Notes: generated by a model from the letters alone, not told the origin. A DNA stretch of 24,646 nucleotides from an uncultured Mollicutes bacterium (GCA_900538885.1 UQAI01000022.1:1-24646); one strand, 5' to 3'; shown: positions 15,763-24,104, counted from the first letter of the stretch. Numbers and translations: made by a program.

Positions 15763-15763
15763 A

Positions 15764-15793
15764 GGGCTTGTCGTTCTATTGACAAGCCTTTTT
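15764..15793 (+). terminator. Terminator of the MATE gene
   Basis: GGCTTGTC (15765-15772) and GACAAGCC (15781-15788) form an 8-bp stem with an 8-nt loop, followed by TTTTT (15789-15793), immediately after the TAA stop. On the minus strand only CCUUU follows, so termination of the converging unit is less efficient at best. Confidence 0.9.
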
Positions 15794-15801
15794 CAATATA
15801 A

Positions 15802-16304
15802 TCATTCTTCGTTTATTGATTCATAATTGCATCTAAAGATATTATCGCGGTAATAATAATCCATATTTTCATCTTTTGTCATTTTAATTAAGCTAGTAAG
15901 TTCTTCTCTTGTAAAATCAGGATTTAAACAAACAATTAAATGTTCGTCATCCCTTAATGTTTTACTAAGATTTTCAATAATTTTTGTTACTATTTCATTA
16001 GGTAAAACATCTCAAGTATTGACCGTTATCACAAAATCAAAATAATTAGGATAATTTAATATGGTATTTTCATCACCTCGAATAAACTTAATATTGTTCA
16101 TTTCACTGAGTTTTGCGACTTCATTTGCATAACTTATACCATTTAATGATGGATCAATTCCTATTCTTTCTTTAAATAAAGTAGTAAGACTTATTTCCAT
16201 TAAGACCCAACCACTACCTGAGCCAAAATCTAAGATTCTTGAATTTTGATTAATATAAGTTTTAATTACATCATTAAAGGTTTGATCTGTAACAAATTTT
16301 TTAT
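15802..16304 (-). pseudogene. Broken class I SAM-dependent methyltransferase
   Basis: One continuous frame reads from just after the amidohydrolase stop to the MATE terminator. SAM motif I is RILDFGSGSGWVL, the acidic residue of motif II is in IGIDPSLNG, and FDFVITVNT marks motif IV. At 16012-16014 a TGA interrupts it (VNT-TGA-DVLPNEIV), after which the frame continues with 70 more matching residues to TGA 15802-15804; a third TGA is at 15793-15795. No ATG, GTG or TTG precedes motif I, so the 5' end is lost or fused against the upstream gene; the ATG at 16200 would start beyond motif I. All three TGA fall where Trp is plausible (NTWDV; EEWLYW). Decay by nonsense mutation is the simplest reading, but a gene once read with TGA as Trp is also possible. 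Confidence 0.75.
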
Positions 16305-17477
16305 TTACTTTTTCTCTTTTTTTATTTCTTTAAACGATGAATTCCGAAAGTTTTGAAGAGTTGTGAGAATGGTTGTTTCATTATGCAATAAGTCGTGTTC
16401 AATTTCTTCCAAAATAGAAATATCAGGGCTAACATTATTTATTCTTGCAAGAAACTTGATACGGTCTTTTTCTCTTTCAAGTTCTTTTAATAATTCTTCT
16501 TTATTTACCTTTTTAGGACTTCCGACTAACTTTAAGAAGTTATCACATAATATTTTACTCGCTATGTCATGCTTTAAATTAAGACCATTTAAATTTAAGT
16601 CATCTTTTCCAAGTAGTGAATCTTTATCACCATATACAAACACTTTATCTTTCGTAATAAATTCTTGACAAAGTTTACCCCTAATTAAGGTATCTTTGAT
16701 ATTATATTCAACATTTTTGTCGGTATCAAGTCTTGAAATATCAGTACCATAAACAATGCGGTCTTGATACTTAATAACAAAATTTCTTGCTTCAACAATG
16801 TTTTTTGAAAGATTTTCAAATAACTCAATGCCAGGAGCAATATCAACCTTAACATTGGGATAACTGTCAAAAAGATTACCCAACGTTTTTAAGTCATTTG
16901 ATAAAAAATAGAAATGTGCGAAAATAATATTTAATTTGGGATGTTTCTTTAAGACATTATCAAGTTGTCTATATTGATCTTTATTATTGACAAAACTATT
17001 ATCGTAGTACCAACCAGCTCTGAGAGCCCAGTTTGGTATTTTTTCTAAATTCCAAAATTCTTCAGGATCATTTACATGGAAAATTATTGGTAATTGTTGA
17101 TGCTCCATAAAGGCAAAATATGCATCAAAAGAGTTGTCATCAAAATTAGGAATTGGAAACATTTTACGGTATTCTGGTTTACCTTCAATCATTTTAATTC
17201 CGTCAACTCCACATTTAATTAAGTTTTTAACATGTTCAACAAGTTTTTCACCTAATGTATTATGGTCATAATATAGTGTAGGATCTAAACTACCAAATGT
17301 ATAAAGCCTACCTTGTGATTTATATTTAGCATATAAGCAATCAACTGTTTCTGATGATCTTTTCTTATCAATTTGAGCAACTAAGTTACCATATGAAGCA
17401 TTTGTTAGGTCTAACGCCTCTAGTACACTTGTATATTTATTTCTTAAAGAAAAATGAATGTGTGAATCAATTATCAT
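16305..17477 (-). CDS. Metal-dependent TIM-barrel hydrolase (amidohydrolase family)
   Basis: A 390-aa cytoplasmic protein of the amidohydrolase_2 type. The metal-binding HxH motif opens the protein (DSHIHF, His6 and His8). Further barrel ligands follow as expected: His134 in IIFHVND, His188 in IIFAHFYF and Asp246 in VYGTDIS. GIKMIEG (93-99) contains a Lys often found at the third strand. A helical, charged extension of about 100 residues follows the barrel (about 290-390) and is not part of the typical domain. ATG 17477 is preceded by AGGAGGA, 8 nt after the NagZ-like gene, so they are co-transcribed. Substrate unknown; a small cyclic amide, lactone or sugar derivative would fit the family. 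The association with a sugar-releasing GH3 enzyme suggests amino-sugar or muropeptide metabolism, but that is inference. Confidence 0.85.
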   Translation of the reverse strand: MIIDSHIHFSLRNKYTSVLEALDLTNASYGNLVAQIDKKRSSETVDCLYAKYKSQGRLYTFGSLDPTLYYDHNTLGEKLVEHVKNLIKCGVDGIKMIEGKPEYRKMFPIPNFDDNSFDAYFAFMEHQQLPIIFHVNDPEEFWNLEKIPNWALRAGWYYDNSFVNNKDQYRQLDNVLKKHPKLNIIFAHFYFLSNDLKTLGNLFDSYPNVKVDIAPGIELFENLSKNIVEARNFVIKYQDRIVYGTDISRLDTDKNVEYNIKDTLIRGKLCQEFITKDKVFVYGDKDSLLGKDDLNLNGLNLKHDIASKILCDNFLKLVGSPKKVNKEELLKELEREKDRIKFLARINNVSPDISILEEIEHDLLHNETTILTTLQNFRNSSFKEIKKEKK

Positions 17478-17485
17478 AATTCCTC

Positions 17486-19027
17486 CTATTTTGGAAGTTT
17501 TCCTTCAGGTTTAAGTTCTTTCTTTAAATATTTCACTATTGTTTTAATTGAGTTTGGTGTATATTCATATAAGCATAAATAATTATTTAAGTTAACAAAC
17601 TCTTTTTGATCCATAGGACCTTTAAGCGAAATAACATAGCATTCCTTACCTGTTCTTAGAATTTCATTAATTAGATTCTTTTGTTTTTCATCTTTTGAAA
17701 CATCATAACTAAAAATTATAATATTATTAGTTGTTGTTACTTCCCTCTTTATTTTTTCTATTACCTTATCATCATTTGAAAACTCATATACTTTTGTGTT
17801 TGGAAACTCTTTATGTAAAACTTTGCTTAAGCTTCGGTCATCAAACTCATCTTCCACAATTGAACTAACACTTGCTTTAGGGGTTAAAACTAATGAATCA
17901 GCAGTTAAAATAGGCTCATTACCTAATATTTTAGTTAATGATTTATCAACAATTGTACTTGCAAGAACATTATTCTCAATAGATACTTGATATTCATTAT
18001 CATTAAAGAAATATTTTTCAAGATATGGTAGTGTCATTTCCTTAAACTTAATAATTCTTCCTACTTTTTCATTTATTTCTTCAATCGTTAATTCATTATT
18101 AAGAGCTGCTTGATAAACTTTTTCAAAAGCTTCAACCTGAGTTTCAAAAGTGTGACAAACAAGGACGAAATCACAACCTGCTTTTAACGACATTAAAGCA
18201 CCATTTGCACTTCCATAGTGATCAGCAATCGCCTTCATCTCCATACAATCAGACATAATTAAGCCTTGGTAATTAAGTTCACTGCGTAAAAGCCCCTTTA
18301 AAATGTTTTTAGATAAAGTCGCAGGAACTGTATCATAAACGGTAAATAAAGTATGGGTTGTCATAATACATGGAACATCTAAGTTTTCTTTAAATGGAAC
18401 AAGTCCTGTTTTATGCATTGTCTCTTTGTCAATGTCAATAATAGGAAGTTCAAGATGGGAATCAACTTTATCATCACCAGCACCTGGAAAATGTTTAGCA
18501 CAACCTAGTACTCCATTTTCTTTTAAGCCTTTAATAAAGTCATGAGCATATTTTCCGGCTATTACAGGATCAGATGAATAACTTCTTACATTGGTAAGTT
18601 CATTTTCTAAGTTAGGATTTATCTCTAAGCATGGAGCAAGATCAATGTTTAAACCTAATCTAATCATATCACGGCCAATCATTTTACCAACTAAATATGG
18701 AGCATTAGGAATAGCTGATGCAGATGAGGTCATTTGACTTGGAGGGAATGTTACATCTTTCATTAATCTAGTGACAAGTCCTCCTTCTTGATCAATTGAA
18801 ATAAACGGATATAAGCCAGTTTCTTTATAAATATTATTATGAACATCTGTACATAGTTTTTTCATTTGACTGGCATTTTGAAAGTTTCTAGTAAACATTA
18901 TTACATTACCACATTTGTATTTTTCAACGAGAGTTTTTAAATTTTCATCATAATATGTACTTGGAAAACCTACAATTATTAATTGTCCAATCTTTTCTTG
19001 TAATGTCATTTCTTCTAATTTTTTCAT
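17486..19027 (-). CDS. nagZ: GH3 beta-N-acetylglucosaminidase (NagZ-like)
   Basis: A 513-aa glycoside hydrolase family 3 enzyme. Residues about 10-345 form the catalytic barrel: SIDQEGG (78-83), the NagZ-type KHFPGAG-x(6)-DSH motif (178-191; His191 is the acid/base of NagZ-type enzymes), and the nucleophile Asp260 in IMSDCMEMKAI. A second alpha/beta domain (about 360-513) follows, which is longer than in single-domain E. coli NagZ and resembles the two-domain Bacillus NagZ (YbbD). No signal peptide is seen, so it probably acts in the cytoplasm, releasing GlcNAc from muropeptides or other GlcNAc-beta-linked glycans. ATG 19027 has AAGGAG upstream, 14 nt after the SUFU-domain gene. The family assignment is secure, the substrate likely. 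Confidence 0.92.
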   Translation of the reverse strand: MKKLEEMTLQEKIGQLIIVGFPSTYYDENLKTLVEKYKCGNVIMFTRNFQNASQMKKLCTDVHNNIYKETGLYPFISIDQEGGLVTRLMKDVTFPPSQMTSSASAIPNAPYLVGKMIGRDMIRLGLNIDLAPCLEINPNLENELTNVRSYSSDPVIAGKYAHDFIKGLKENGVLGCAKHFPGAGDDKVDSHLELPIIDIDKETMHKTGLVPFKENLDVPCIMTTHTLFTVYDTVPATLSKNILKGLLRSELNYQGLIMSDCMEMKAIADHYGSANGALMSLKAGCDFVLVCHTFETQVEAFEKVYQAALNNELTIEEINEKVGRIIKFKEMTLPYLEKYFFNDNEYQVSIENNVLASTIVDKSLTKILGNEPILTADSLVLTPKASVSSIVEDEFDDRSLSKVLHKEFPNTKVYEFSNDDKVIEKIKREVTTTNNIIIFSYDVSKDEKQKNLINEILRTGKECYVISLKGPMDQKEFVNLNNYLCLYEYTPNSIKTIVKYLKKELKPEGKLPK

Positions 19028-19041
19028 AATTTCTCCTTAAT

Positions 19042-19674
19042 TTATTTTTTTAATTCTTCTGGCACTATAGTATTACGATATTTTTCAGCAAGATAAATAG
19101 ATTCACTTAAGGTTTTACCCTTATAAAAAAAGTCCCTAACAAGTTTATCTCTACCATACTGATCTCCATATTCTGATTCTACTTGGTTAATTGGCATTAC
19201 TTGTAAACACATACACTTTTTGAATGTTCCAAGTTTTATCACAATTTCTGAGGTTTTTTTCATAACCTGAGGAAATATCAAAAGGGAACTTACCATATTT
19301 GAGTTTTCAAAATCACTTGTAACTTCATGATATGGTTCTATAAATTCATTTTGGTCTCGCACACAAATACCAGGTAAAAACAAAGCATTCATAAAAAATT
19401 CGAAATCATCTTTATTTTTTAATACATCAATATTCTTGTCATAGAAAATCATATATTCATTGCGTTTTATACCTAAATAATTCTTTTTTGGCATCTTAAA
19501 ATCTGATTCACCCATTGTAATTAATTTATTAAATGGAAATTCTTCAGTTGGTCCAAGATATAATACATCAATATGTAGCCAGTCTTCAGCCATATCGTGA
19601 AAAATATAGTCACATTTTTGATTAAACAATGTTTCTATACTTTTAATAAATTTATCTTGTTCTTTTAGATTCAT
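19042..19674 (-). CDS. Suppressor-of-fused (SUFU) domain protein
   Basis: A 210-aa soluble protein with the bacterial SUFU-domain pattern: HIDVLYLGPTEEFPFNKLITMGESDFKMP (34-62), EYMIFY (73-78), LPGICVRD (100-107), and a C-terminal LQVMPINQVESEYG followed by GRDKLVRDFF (157-183). In bacteria this domain often acts as the immunity protein of polymorphic toxins, or occurs as an isolated gene of unknown role. No toxin, secretion tag or effector is adjacent. It is the first gene of the unit continuing into the GH3 enzyme and amidohydrolase. ATG 19674 has AGGAGAG 10 nt upstream; AT-rich sequence with two TATAAT-like boxes lies further upstream, but no good -35 is visible. Confidence 0.8.
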   Translation of the reverse strand: MNLKEQDKFIKSIETLFNQKCDYIFHDMAEDWLHIDVLYLGPTEEFPFNKLITMGESDFKMPKKNYLGIKRNEYMIFYDKNIDVLKNKDDFEFFMNALFLPGICVRDQNEFIEPYHEVTSDFENSNMVSSLLIFPQVMKKTSEIVIKLGTFKKCMCLQVMPINQVESEYGDQYGRDKLVRDFFYKGKTLSESIYLAEKYRNTIVPEELKK

Positions 19675-19757
19675 AATTTTTATTCTCTCCTATTGTGATG
19701 TTTATTATATTATATAATAAAATCTTTTTTTACACACCTTTCTCGCAAGATTAATAA

Positions 19758-19798
19758 ATAAAAAAAGCTCTATAACTAAAGTACCATTTTACAGAGCT
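19758..19798 (-). terminator. Terminator after the two-TM Nudix-like gene
   Basis: AGCTCT (19766-19771) pairs with AGAGCT (19793-19798), with an inner TAAA/TTTA pairing in the loop. On the minus strand UUUUUUUAUUU follows. It separates the membrane-protein gene from the SUFU unit. Confidence 0.65.
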
Positions 19799-19808
19799 AA
19801 TTAATAAA

Positions 19809-21509
19809 TTATTTTTCATTTTTTAATAGATATATCAAGTATTTAAGTTGTGGTGAAAGATTTTCTTCATCTAGGCAATTACCAAAGAAGTCATCTTTTG
19901 AAATAATTATCATTCTATTAGTTTCAAGTTCATGATTATGAGTTCCTAAATATTTATTTTGATAGTTGTCATAGTTTTCAAGAATTCTTATAATATCATT
20001 AGTGCTATTAATTTTAACTTCTAATTTCCCAAAAAAGTCAGGTTTACCAGCTTTACTAACTAGTCTAGCAAAACCAAGCATTTTGAAATTTTGAACTGTT
20101 AAATTTAAATCATTAATTATCATGTTTTCATCAACATTTAAATAACTTTCTTCACTTAATTCTCTTAACATACCAATTTTTAAAAGGTCTTTAAAGTGAA
20201 ATTGCTTTTTATTTTTAAGTTTCACATAATCTTTTAAATCAAGTGAACCAGAAGCAGATGGCACGAATCTACTACCATTAACATCATTATACATACTTTG
20301 AACATTAACAATATAATATTTTTCATTGTTTAATTGTAATTCAACAATTATATTAATTCCAATAAGATTTGTTAAATAACTATTTTCAATATCTCTTAAA
20401 CCTTTTGTTAAAGGGTTAAGTGTGAGTTTTGTACCACTTACAATTTTATTTGGTTCAGTTGGAACACAAACATTCTTAAAAATCATTTCATCAGTAGAAA
20501 CATAACTATGGTATCCTACTTGTTTTATCCAAACGGCACTAAGCTTTTCAAAATTTAAATCCGAATCAATACCTAATAGTCTACCATTAAATACAGTTTT
20601 ATCATTTTCTAGTTTATCAGATATAATATAGGCTAAGGCTTTACGTGAATCATCAGTAAGTGTTATTTCATATTTTTTCATAATAATTGGAAGTGATGCA
20701 AGTCTTGTATCTAGCATTTCATTTTGAGAGTCTGAATAAATGAATGCTTCATTGACTTTATTGGTACCAAAATTCATTACTTGATAATTAGCATATTTAT
20801 TACTAAAAGTCTTAGGGTCGGTTACTATTTTAATAATACTTTGTTTTGATTCTCCATCAATGGTTGTTGATAAACTACAATCTTTTTTAAACTCTAATCC
20901 TTTGGCGATACTCTTTACAATATTTCTAGTTGATTGTAACAAAATAACAAAAATAGATAGTAATAATAAGCTCATTGAATTTAAGATTTCAAAACAATTA
21001 GTCCCATCTTTATTAACTGGGTTCTTAAGTAAAGCTACCATAATACTTAAAACAAACAATAATATTTCAATTACAATAATTATGTAGTCTTTTGGCTTCA
21101 TTTGAGCCTTTACCGCATTCATCAAAGCATCATGTTTAGCTTTATTAATTTGTTTTTGATATTTTTTAAATTTATTAATTGTTTTTTTATAAAATGATTC
21201 ACTACTATCTATTTTACCAAAACTAGGTAATGTTATAGATTTATCAAGGGAATTTACTTTAACCAAAAAATAAACTTCATTAGACGTTTTATCTAAACAT
21301 TTATATTGTAATAAACTACTACCAACTTTGCTTAAATCATCATATAAGATAGATAATAATTCAAGATTTTGATTGGGAACATTACCATTAGCATATACTT
21401 TTCCATTTACATTTTTAGGCTCGGCATAACTATGTTTAGGATTTACTTTTAGTTCAAAAACTCCCATCAATTCATTTAATTTATTTTTCATGTATATTAA
21501 ATATTTCAT
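19809..21509 (-). CDS. Two-TM protein with a cryptic Nudix-like C-terminal domain
   Basis: A 566-aa protein with no close family that I recognise. It has an N-terminal soluble region (1-135), two membrane helices (about 142-161 and 176-193), and a large second soluble region (200-566). Near the C-terminus RELSEESYL (449-457) is exactly the second half of a Nudix box (RExxEE), with Asp at the position eight residues before the Arg where Nudix has Glu. SASGSLD just upstream resembles the strand and Gly that precede the Nudix helix, but with an insertion between them. A hydrolase acting on a nucleoside diphosphate-linked compound is one possibility; a non-catalytic Nudix fold is another. I chose ATG 21509 over the upstream GTG because AAGGTGA lies at good spacing. 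It has its own promoter and terminator. Confidence 0.6.
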   Translation of the reverse strand: MKYLIYMKNKLNELMGVFELKVNPKHSYAEPKNVNGKVYANGNVPNQNLELLSILYDDLSKVGSSLLQYKCLDKTSNEVYFLVKVNSLDKSITLPSFGKIDSSESFYKKTINKFKKYQKQINKAKHDALMNAVKAQMKPKDYIIIVIEILLFVLSIMVALLKNPVNKDGTNCFEILNSMSLLLLSIFVILLQSTRNIVKSIAKGLEFKKDCSLSTTIDGESKQSIIKIVTDPKTFSNKYANYQVMNFGTNKVNEAFIYSDSQNEMLDTRLASLPIIMKKYEITLTDDSRKALAYIISDKLENDKTVFNGRLLGIDSDLNFEKLSAVWIKQVGYHSYVSTDEMIFKNVCVPTEPNKIVSGTKLTLNPLTKGLRDIENSYLTNLIGINIIVELQLNNEKYYIVNVQSMYNDVNGSRFVPSASGSLDLKDYVKLKNKKQFHFKDLLKIGMLRELSEESYLNVDENMIINDLNLTVQNFKMLGFARLVSKAGKPDFFGKLEVKINSTNDIIRILENYDNYQNKYLGTHNHELETNRMIIISKDDFFGNCLDEENLSPQLKYLIYLLKNEK

Positions 21510-21534
21510 TTTGTTCACCTTTTCTAACTATAAC

Positions 21535-21543
21535 ATTATAACA
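21535..21543 (-). promoter_or_regulatory. Extended -10 promoter of the two-TM Nudix-like gene
   Basis: On the minus strand TGTTATAAT (21543-21535) is an extended -10 box about 15 nt upstream of the AAGGTGA RBS. The -35 region is only T-rich. Confidence 0.6.
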
Positions 21544-21560
21544 TAAGATGAAAAGAAAAG

Positions 21561-21584
21561 AAAAAAAGGTGCATTCACACCTTT
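21561..21584 (-). terminator. Terminator of the sigma / anti-sigma / lipoprotein operon
   Basis: AAAGGTG (21565-21571) and CACCTTT (21578-21584) form a 7-bp stem with a 6-nt loop, followed on the minus strand by a run of seven U. The stem overlaps the lipoprotein stop codon. Confidence 0.8.
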
Positions 21585-22509
21585 ATTTATTTTCACCTTC
21601 AATGTATTTATAATCATATTTATAGGTATTAGTTTCTGTATCGTAAACAATACGAGCTTTAATCTTGGTAATTTTTGTGCCATTTTTAATTTCTACTTTA
21701 ATGTATTTATTATTACCGTTTTCTATGACTTTAAACTTATATGATGTTTTAGCATCTTTAGTTATTTCTTTTACTTCAACTGATAATTCACCATTTTCTT
21801 GTTCTAGTTCGAATTCTAATTCACTTACTTTTTTACCATTGCTAAATACTACATACTTATATTCATGTTCTGCTTCGTTAAGTTCTTGTTCAAATTCTTC
21901 CTCAATAATTACATAGTTATTTCTATCTTCAATGATTTTGAAGTATGATTCTTTTTCTGGTTCGTCTTTTTCAGTTTCTACTTCAGTTTTACCTTCTAGA
22001 GTATATTCTTTACCATTAGCTAAAGCAATACCAGTAATTCTTTTAACTTCTTTGATTTCATCATCGTCATCATCGTCATCATCATCATCATCTACCTCAT
22101 TAACAATTGTTTCATTATAATATAAGGAATAGATGGTTTCTTCATCTTGTAAATTTTTAGTGGTAACTACAATCATGTTTTCGTATTCAGGTTTATCTGA
22201 AGTTTGACTAACAATATTGATACCACCATTATTACCCATTAATTCTTCCATCATTGCTAAGTATTTTTCAATTACTTCTTTTTCTGATACTGTTTCTTGA
22301 TTAAGTAAAGTACCCCCTGATAAGTTTTTAACTGTGTTAAATTCTTCTTTGATTTCTAACATTTTAATTGATGATACCGCTTGATATGACATGTTATTTT
22401 GTAGGCCTTCTAAACGGTCAATAACCTTTTCTCCTTTTTTCTTAGTACATGCTGATAAAGTAGCACAAAGGGCTAAAACAGCAATTAGTGTTAACATTAT
22501 TTTTTTCAT
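21583..22509 (-). CDS. Acidic lipoprotein, paralogous to the adjacent anti-sigma-like protein
   Basis: A 308-aa lipoprotein: signal peptide with lipobox LSAC (Cys21), then a highly charged, beta-rich surface domain. I chose ATG 22509 because GGAGGT (22517-22522) precedes it, whereas the upstream in-frame ATG overlaps that RBS. Residues 140-150 are a run of eleven Asp. From there on the layout parallels the membrane-anchored protein encoded upstream: YSLYYNETIVNEVDDD against YTIYFNKTLVEIDDDEE, then an ExxxGxTExE strand, a YVIIEEEFE / YFIIEQEAE strand, and a final NGELSVEVK / DGEVEVKIE region. The two look like ancient duplicates. Function unknown; co-transcription with an ECF sigma factor suggests an envelope-stress role or sensor, and the acidic run could bind divalent cations. 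Those two points are inference. Confidence 0.75.
   Translation of the reverse strand: MKKIMLTLIAVLALCATLSACTKKKGEKVIDRLEGLQNNMSYQAVSSIKMLEIKEEFNTVKNLSGGTLLNQETVSEKEVIEKYLAMMEELMGNNGGINIVSQTSDKPEYENMIVVTTKNLQDEETIYSLYYNETIVNEVDDDDDDDDDDDEIKEVKRITGIALANGKEYTLEGKTEVETEKDEPEKESYFKIIEDRNNYVIIEEEFEQELNEAEHEYKYVVFSNGKKVSELEFELEQENGELSVEVKEITKDAKTSYKFKVIENGNNKYIKVEIKNGTKITKIKARIVYDTETNTYKYDYKYIEGENK
22060..22092. repeat. GAT/GAC triplet tract encoding eleven Asp
   Basis: Eleven consecutive ATC/GTC triplets on the plus strand (GAT or GAC on the coding strand), two of them GAC. The tract lies inside the lipoprotein gene. Slippage here would change the Asp count without breaking the frame. Confidence 0.9.
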
Positions 22510-22528
22510 ATTTTTTACCTCCATTCAC

Positions 22529-23578
22529 TTAATAAACAAATGAATTAAGGTTTTTATTGGTAAAATTTAAATTTTTTTTATTTTTTATAATATTTATTAC
22601 AATATTTGTTTTTTCATTAACAAAATAATAGTTAATTTCATCATTTATCACAGTTACTTTAACCACACCTTCATAATTTTCAAGTTCTACTTTAAGGGTT
22701 ATTTTACCATTTTCAAGCTTAGCTTTAATTTCTTCTTCTTTACCATTTTCCATAATTTCAATTTTAACTTCTACTTCGCCATCTTCGATTTCATGTGATA
22801 AAGCATATTCTTTGATAATTTTATTGTTTTGATATTTTTTATAAACAAATTCTTTTTCATTTTCTTCAGCTTCTTGTTCAATGATAAAGTATGAACTTTT
22901 ACCTGTTATAACTTTTATTTTAGTACTTGTTTCATCATTTTCAATTTCTGTTTCACCTTTAATTTGGTACTCTACATTATCAATTACGATAATACCATCT
23001 AAATTATAGATTTCCTCATCATCATCTATTTCAACTAAGGTCTTATTAAAGTATATTGTGTATTGAAGGTCAAATGAATCACTATATAATGTGGTAATTG
23101 TCATTTGATCAGTATAACCTTCTTTAGTTGATTTAGTTACGGAATAATTAATTTTTTCTCCATTTAATAAATTTTGAATAGTTAAATAATGCTTATTAAT
23201 CTTATTAGCAATTTCATTTAAATTTTCTTTTGAAGTTGTAAGAAAAGATAACGACTGCGTAGTTGTAGTATCACTTGAATAAAGAAAATTCGCGGCAGCT
23301 AATAGTTCAAAGGCATAAGTTTCGTTTACTGTTTGTGGTACGTAATAACTTGGAGCAGGTGGTTTAGTTGTATCTTTACCTTTTACAACAAATACACTTA
23401 TACAAATTACAAGTAATAATATAAAAGTTCCCATAAAAGCATATGATAATCTTTTGAAATGTGGTTTCTTAGTTTCTTGACTACGATATCGCATTTTTAT
23501 TTCTTTTGTAAGATCCACAATTTCAGTTTCACTTGTTTCTTTTTTTAGTTTGGAAACAAATTCATCATATTTACTCAT
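22529..23578 (-). CDS. Single-pass membrane protein, probable anti-sigma partner of the ECF factor
   Basis: A 349-aa protein: a short cytoplasmic N-terminus (1-45), one membrane helix (about 46-66, AFMGTFILLLVICISVFVV) and a large, acidic extracytoplasmic beta-rich domain. A small cytoplasmic N-domain, one helix and an outside sensor, encoded directly after a sigma gene, is the anti-sigma-factor layout, but the N-domain lacks a recognisable ZAS motif, so the assignment rests on context. ATG 23578 is read from AGGTGA at 5-nt spacing and lies inside the sigma gene (8-nt overlap); a GTG 9 nt upstream is the alternative. The outside domain resembles that of the next gene's lipoprotein (shared strands around 200-330). 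Start-stop overlap implies fixed stoichiometry with sigma. Confidence 0.65.
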   Translation of the reverse strand: MSKYDEFVSKLKKETSETEIVDLTKEIKMRYRSQETKKPHFKRLSYAFMGTFILLLVICISVFVVKGKDTTKPPAPSYYVPQTVNETYAFELLAAANFLYSSDTTTTQSLSFLTTSKENLNEIANKINKHYLTIQNLLNGEKINYSVTKSTKEGYTDQMTITTLYSDSFDLQYTIYFNKTLVEIDDDEEIYNLDGIIVIDNVEYQIKGETEIENDETSTKIKVITGKSSYFIIEQEAEENEKEFVYKKYQNNKIIKEYALSHEIEDGEVEVKIEIMENGKEEEIKAKLENGKITLKVELENYEGVVKVTVINDEINYYFVNEKTNIVINIIKNKKNLNFTNKNLNSFVY

Positions 23579-24104
23579 TATCTTCACCTATCCTTTCTTT
23601 TAATTTATTGACAGCTTTATTATAAAGCCAGGTAATAGTACCAAGTGGTTTTTTTAATATTTTCGCAATCTCTTTATGTTTTAATTCATCAATCACATGA
23701 AGAATGAATACTTCTAATTCATCACCACTTAATACTTCATAAACCATAGCTAAAAGCGGTGAATCATTTAAATCTCTTGTAATATAAGTATCTTCATATT
23801 GTGAGAAATCATAGTTTACTTCACGCTTTTCCTTATTATATAGATTTAAAGCTAAATTTCTCGCAATAGTAACAATAAAGGCAACAACATTAGTGTTTTC
23901 TTTATATTTTCCTATGTTATTTAAGAAACGAAGATATGTCTCTTGCATAATATCTTCCGTTTTATGTCTATTTTTTAGAATTGGCATAATGGCCATATAT
24001 ACTTGATTTTTAGTTAAATTATAAAAATCATCAAACATATCTAAATTATTATTTTTTAATTGTCTAATGATTTCCTTCATTTCTATTGTATCTGTCCTTG
24101 TCAT
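23571..24104 (-). CDS. ECF-type RNA polymerase sigma factor
   Basis: A 177-aa sigma-70 family protein of ECF size. Region 2 spans about 20-90 (DMFDDFYNLTKNQVYMAIMPIL, then TEDIMQETYLRFL and AFIVTIARNLALNLYNK). Region 4 spans about 117-172 with the helix-turn-helix LKHKEIAKILKKPLGTITWLYNKAVNKLKE (141-170, shortened here only in description). The linker is short and no region 3 is present. I chose ATG 24104 because AGAGGT lies 5-6 nt upstream; a TTG at 24128 has no RBS. Its end overlaps the membrane protein start by 8 nt, then the lipoprotein follows: a three-gene operon. The operon promoter is not obvious; no classical ECF autoregulatory GAAC/CGTC pair is seen. Confidence 0.9.
   Translation of the reverse strand: MTRTDTIEMKEIIRQLKNNNLDMFDDFYNLTKNQVYMAIMPILKNRHKTEDIMQETYLRFLNNIGKYKENTNVVAFIVTIARNLALNLYNKEKREVNYDFSQYEDTYITRDLNDSPLLAMVYEVLSGDELEVFILHVIDELKHKEIAKILKKPLGTITWLYNKAVNKLKERIGEDNE

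Noticed and set aside
16363..16870. ORFs of 61-101 codons on both strands within the amidohydrolase gene
   Set aside because: Overlap an intact enzyme whose metal ligands are all present; shadows.
21932..22120. Plus-strand ORF with a long Ser run
   Set aside because: It is the complement of the poly-Asp tract in the lipoprotein gene.
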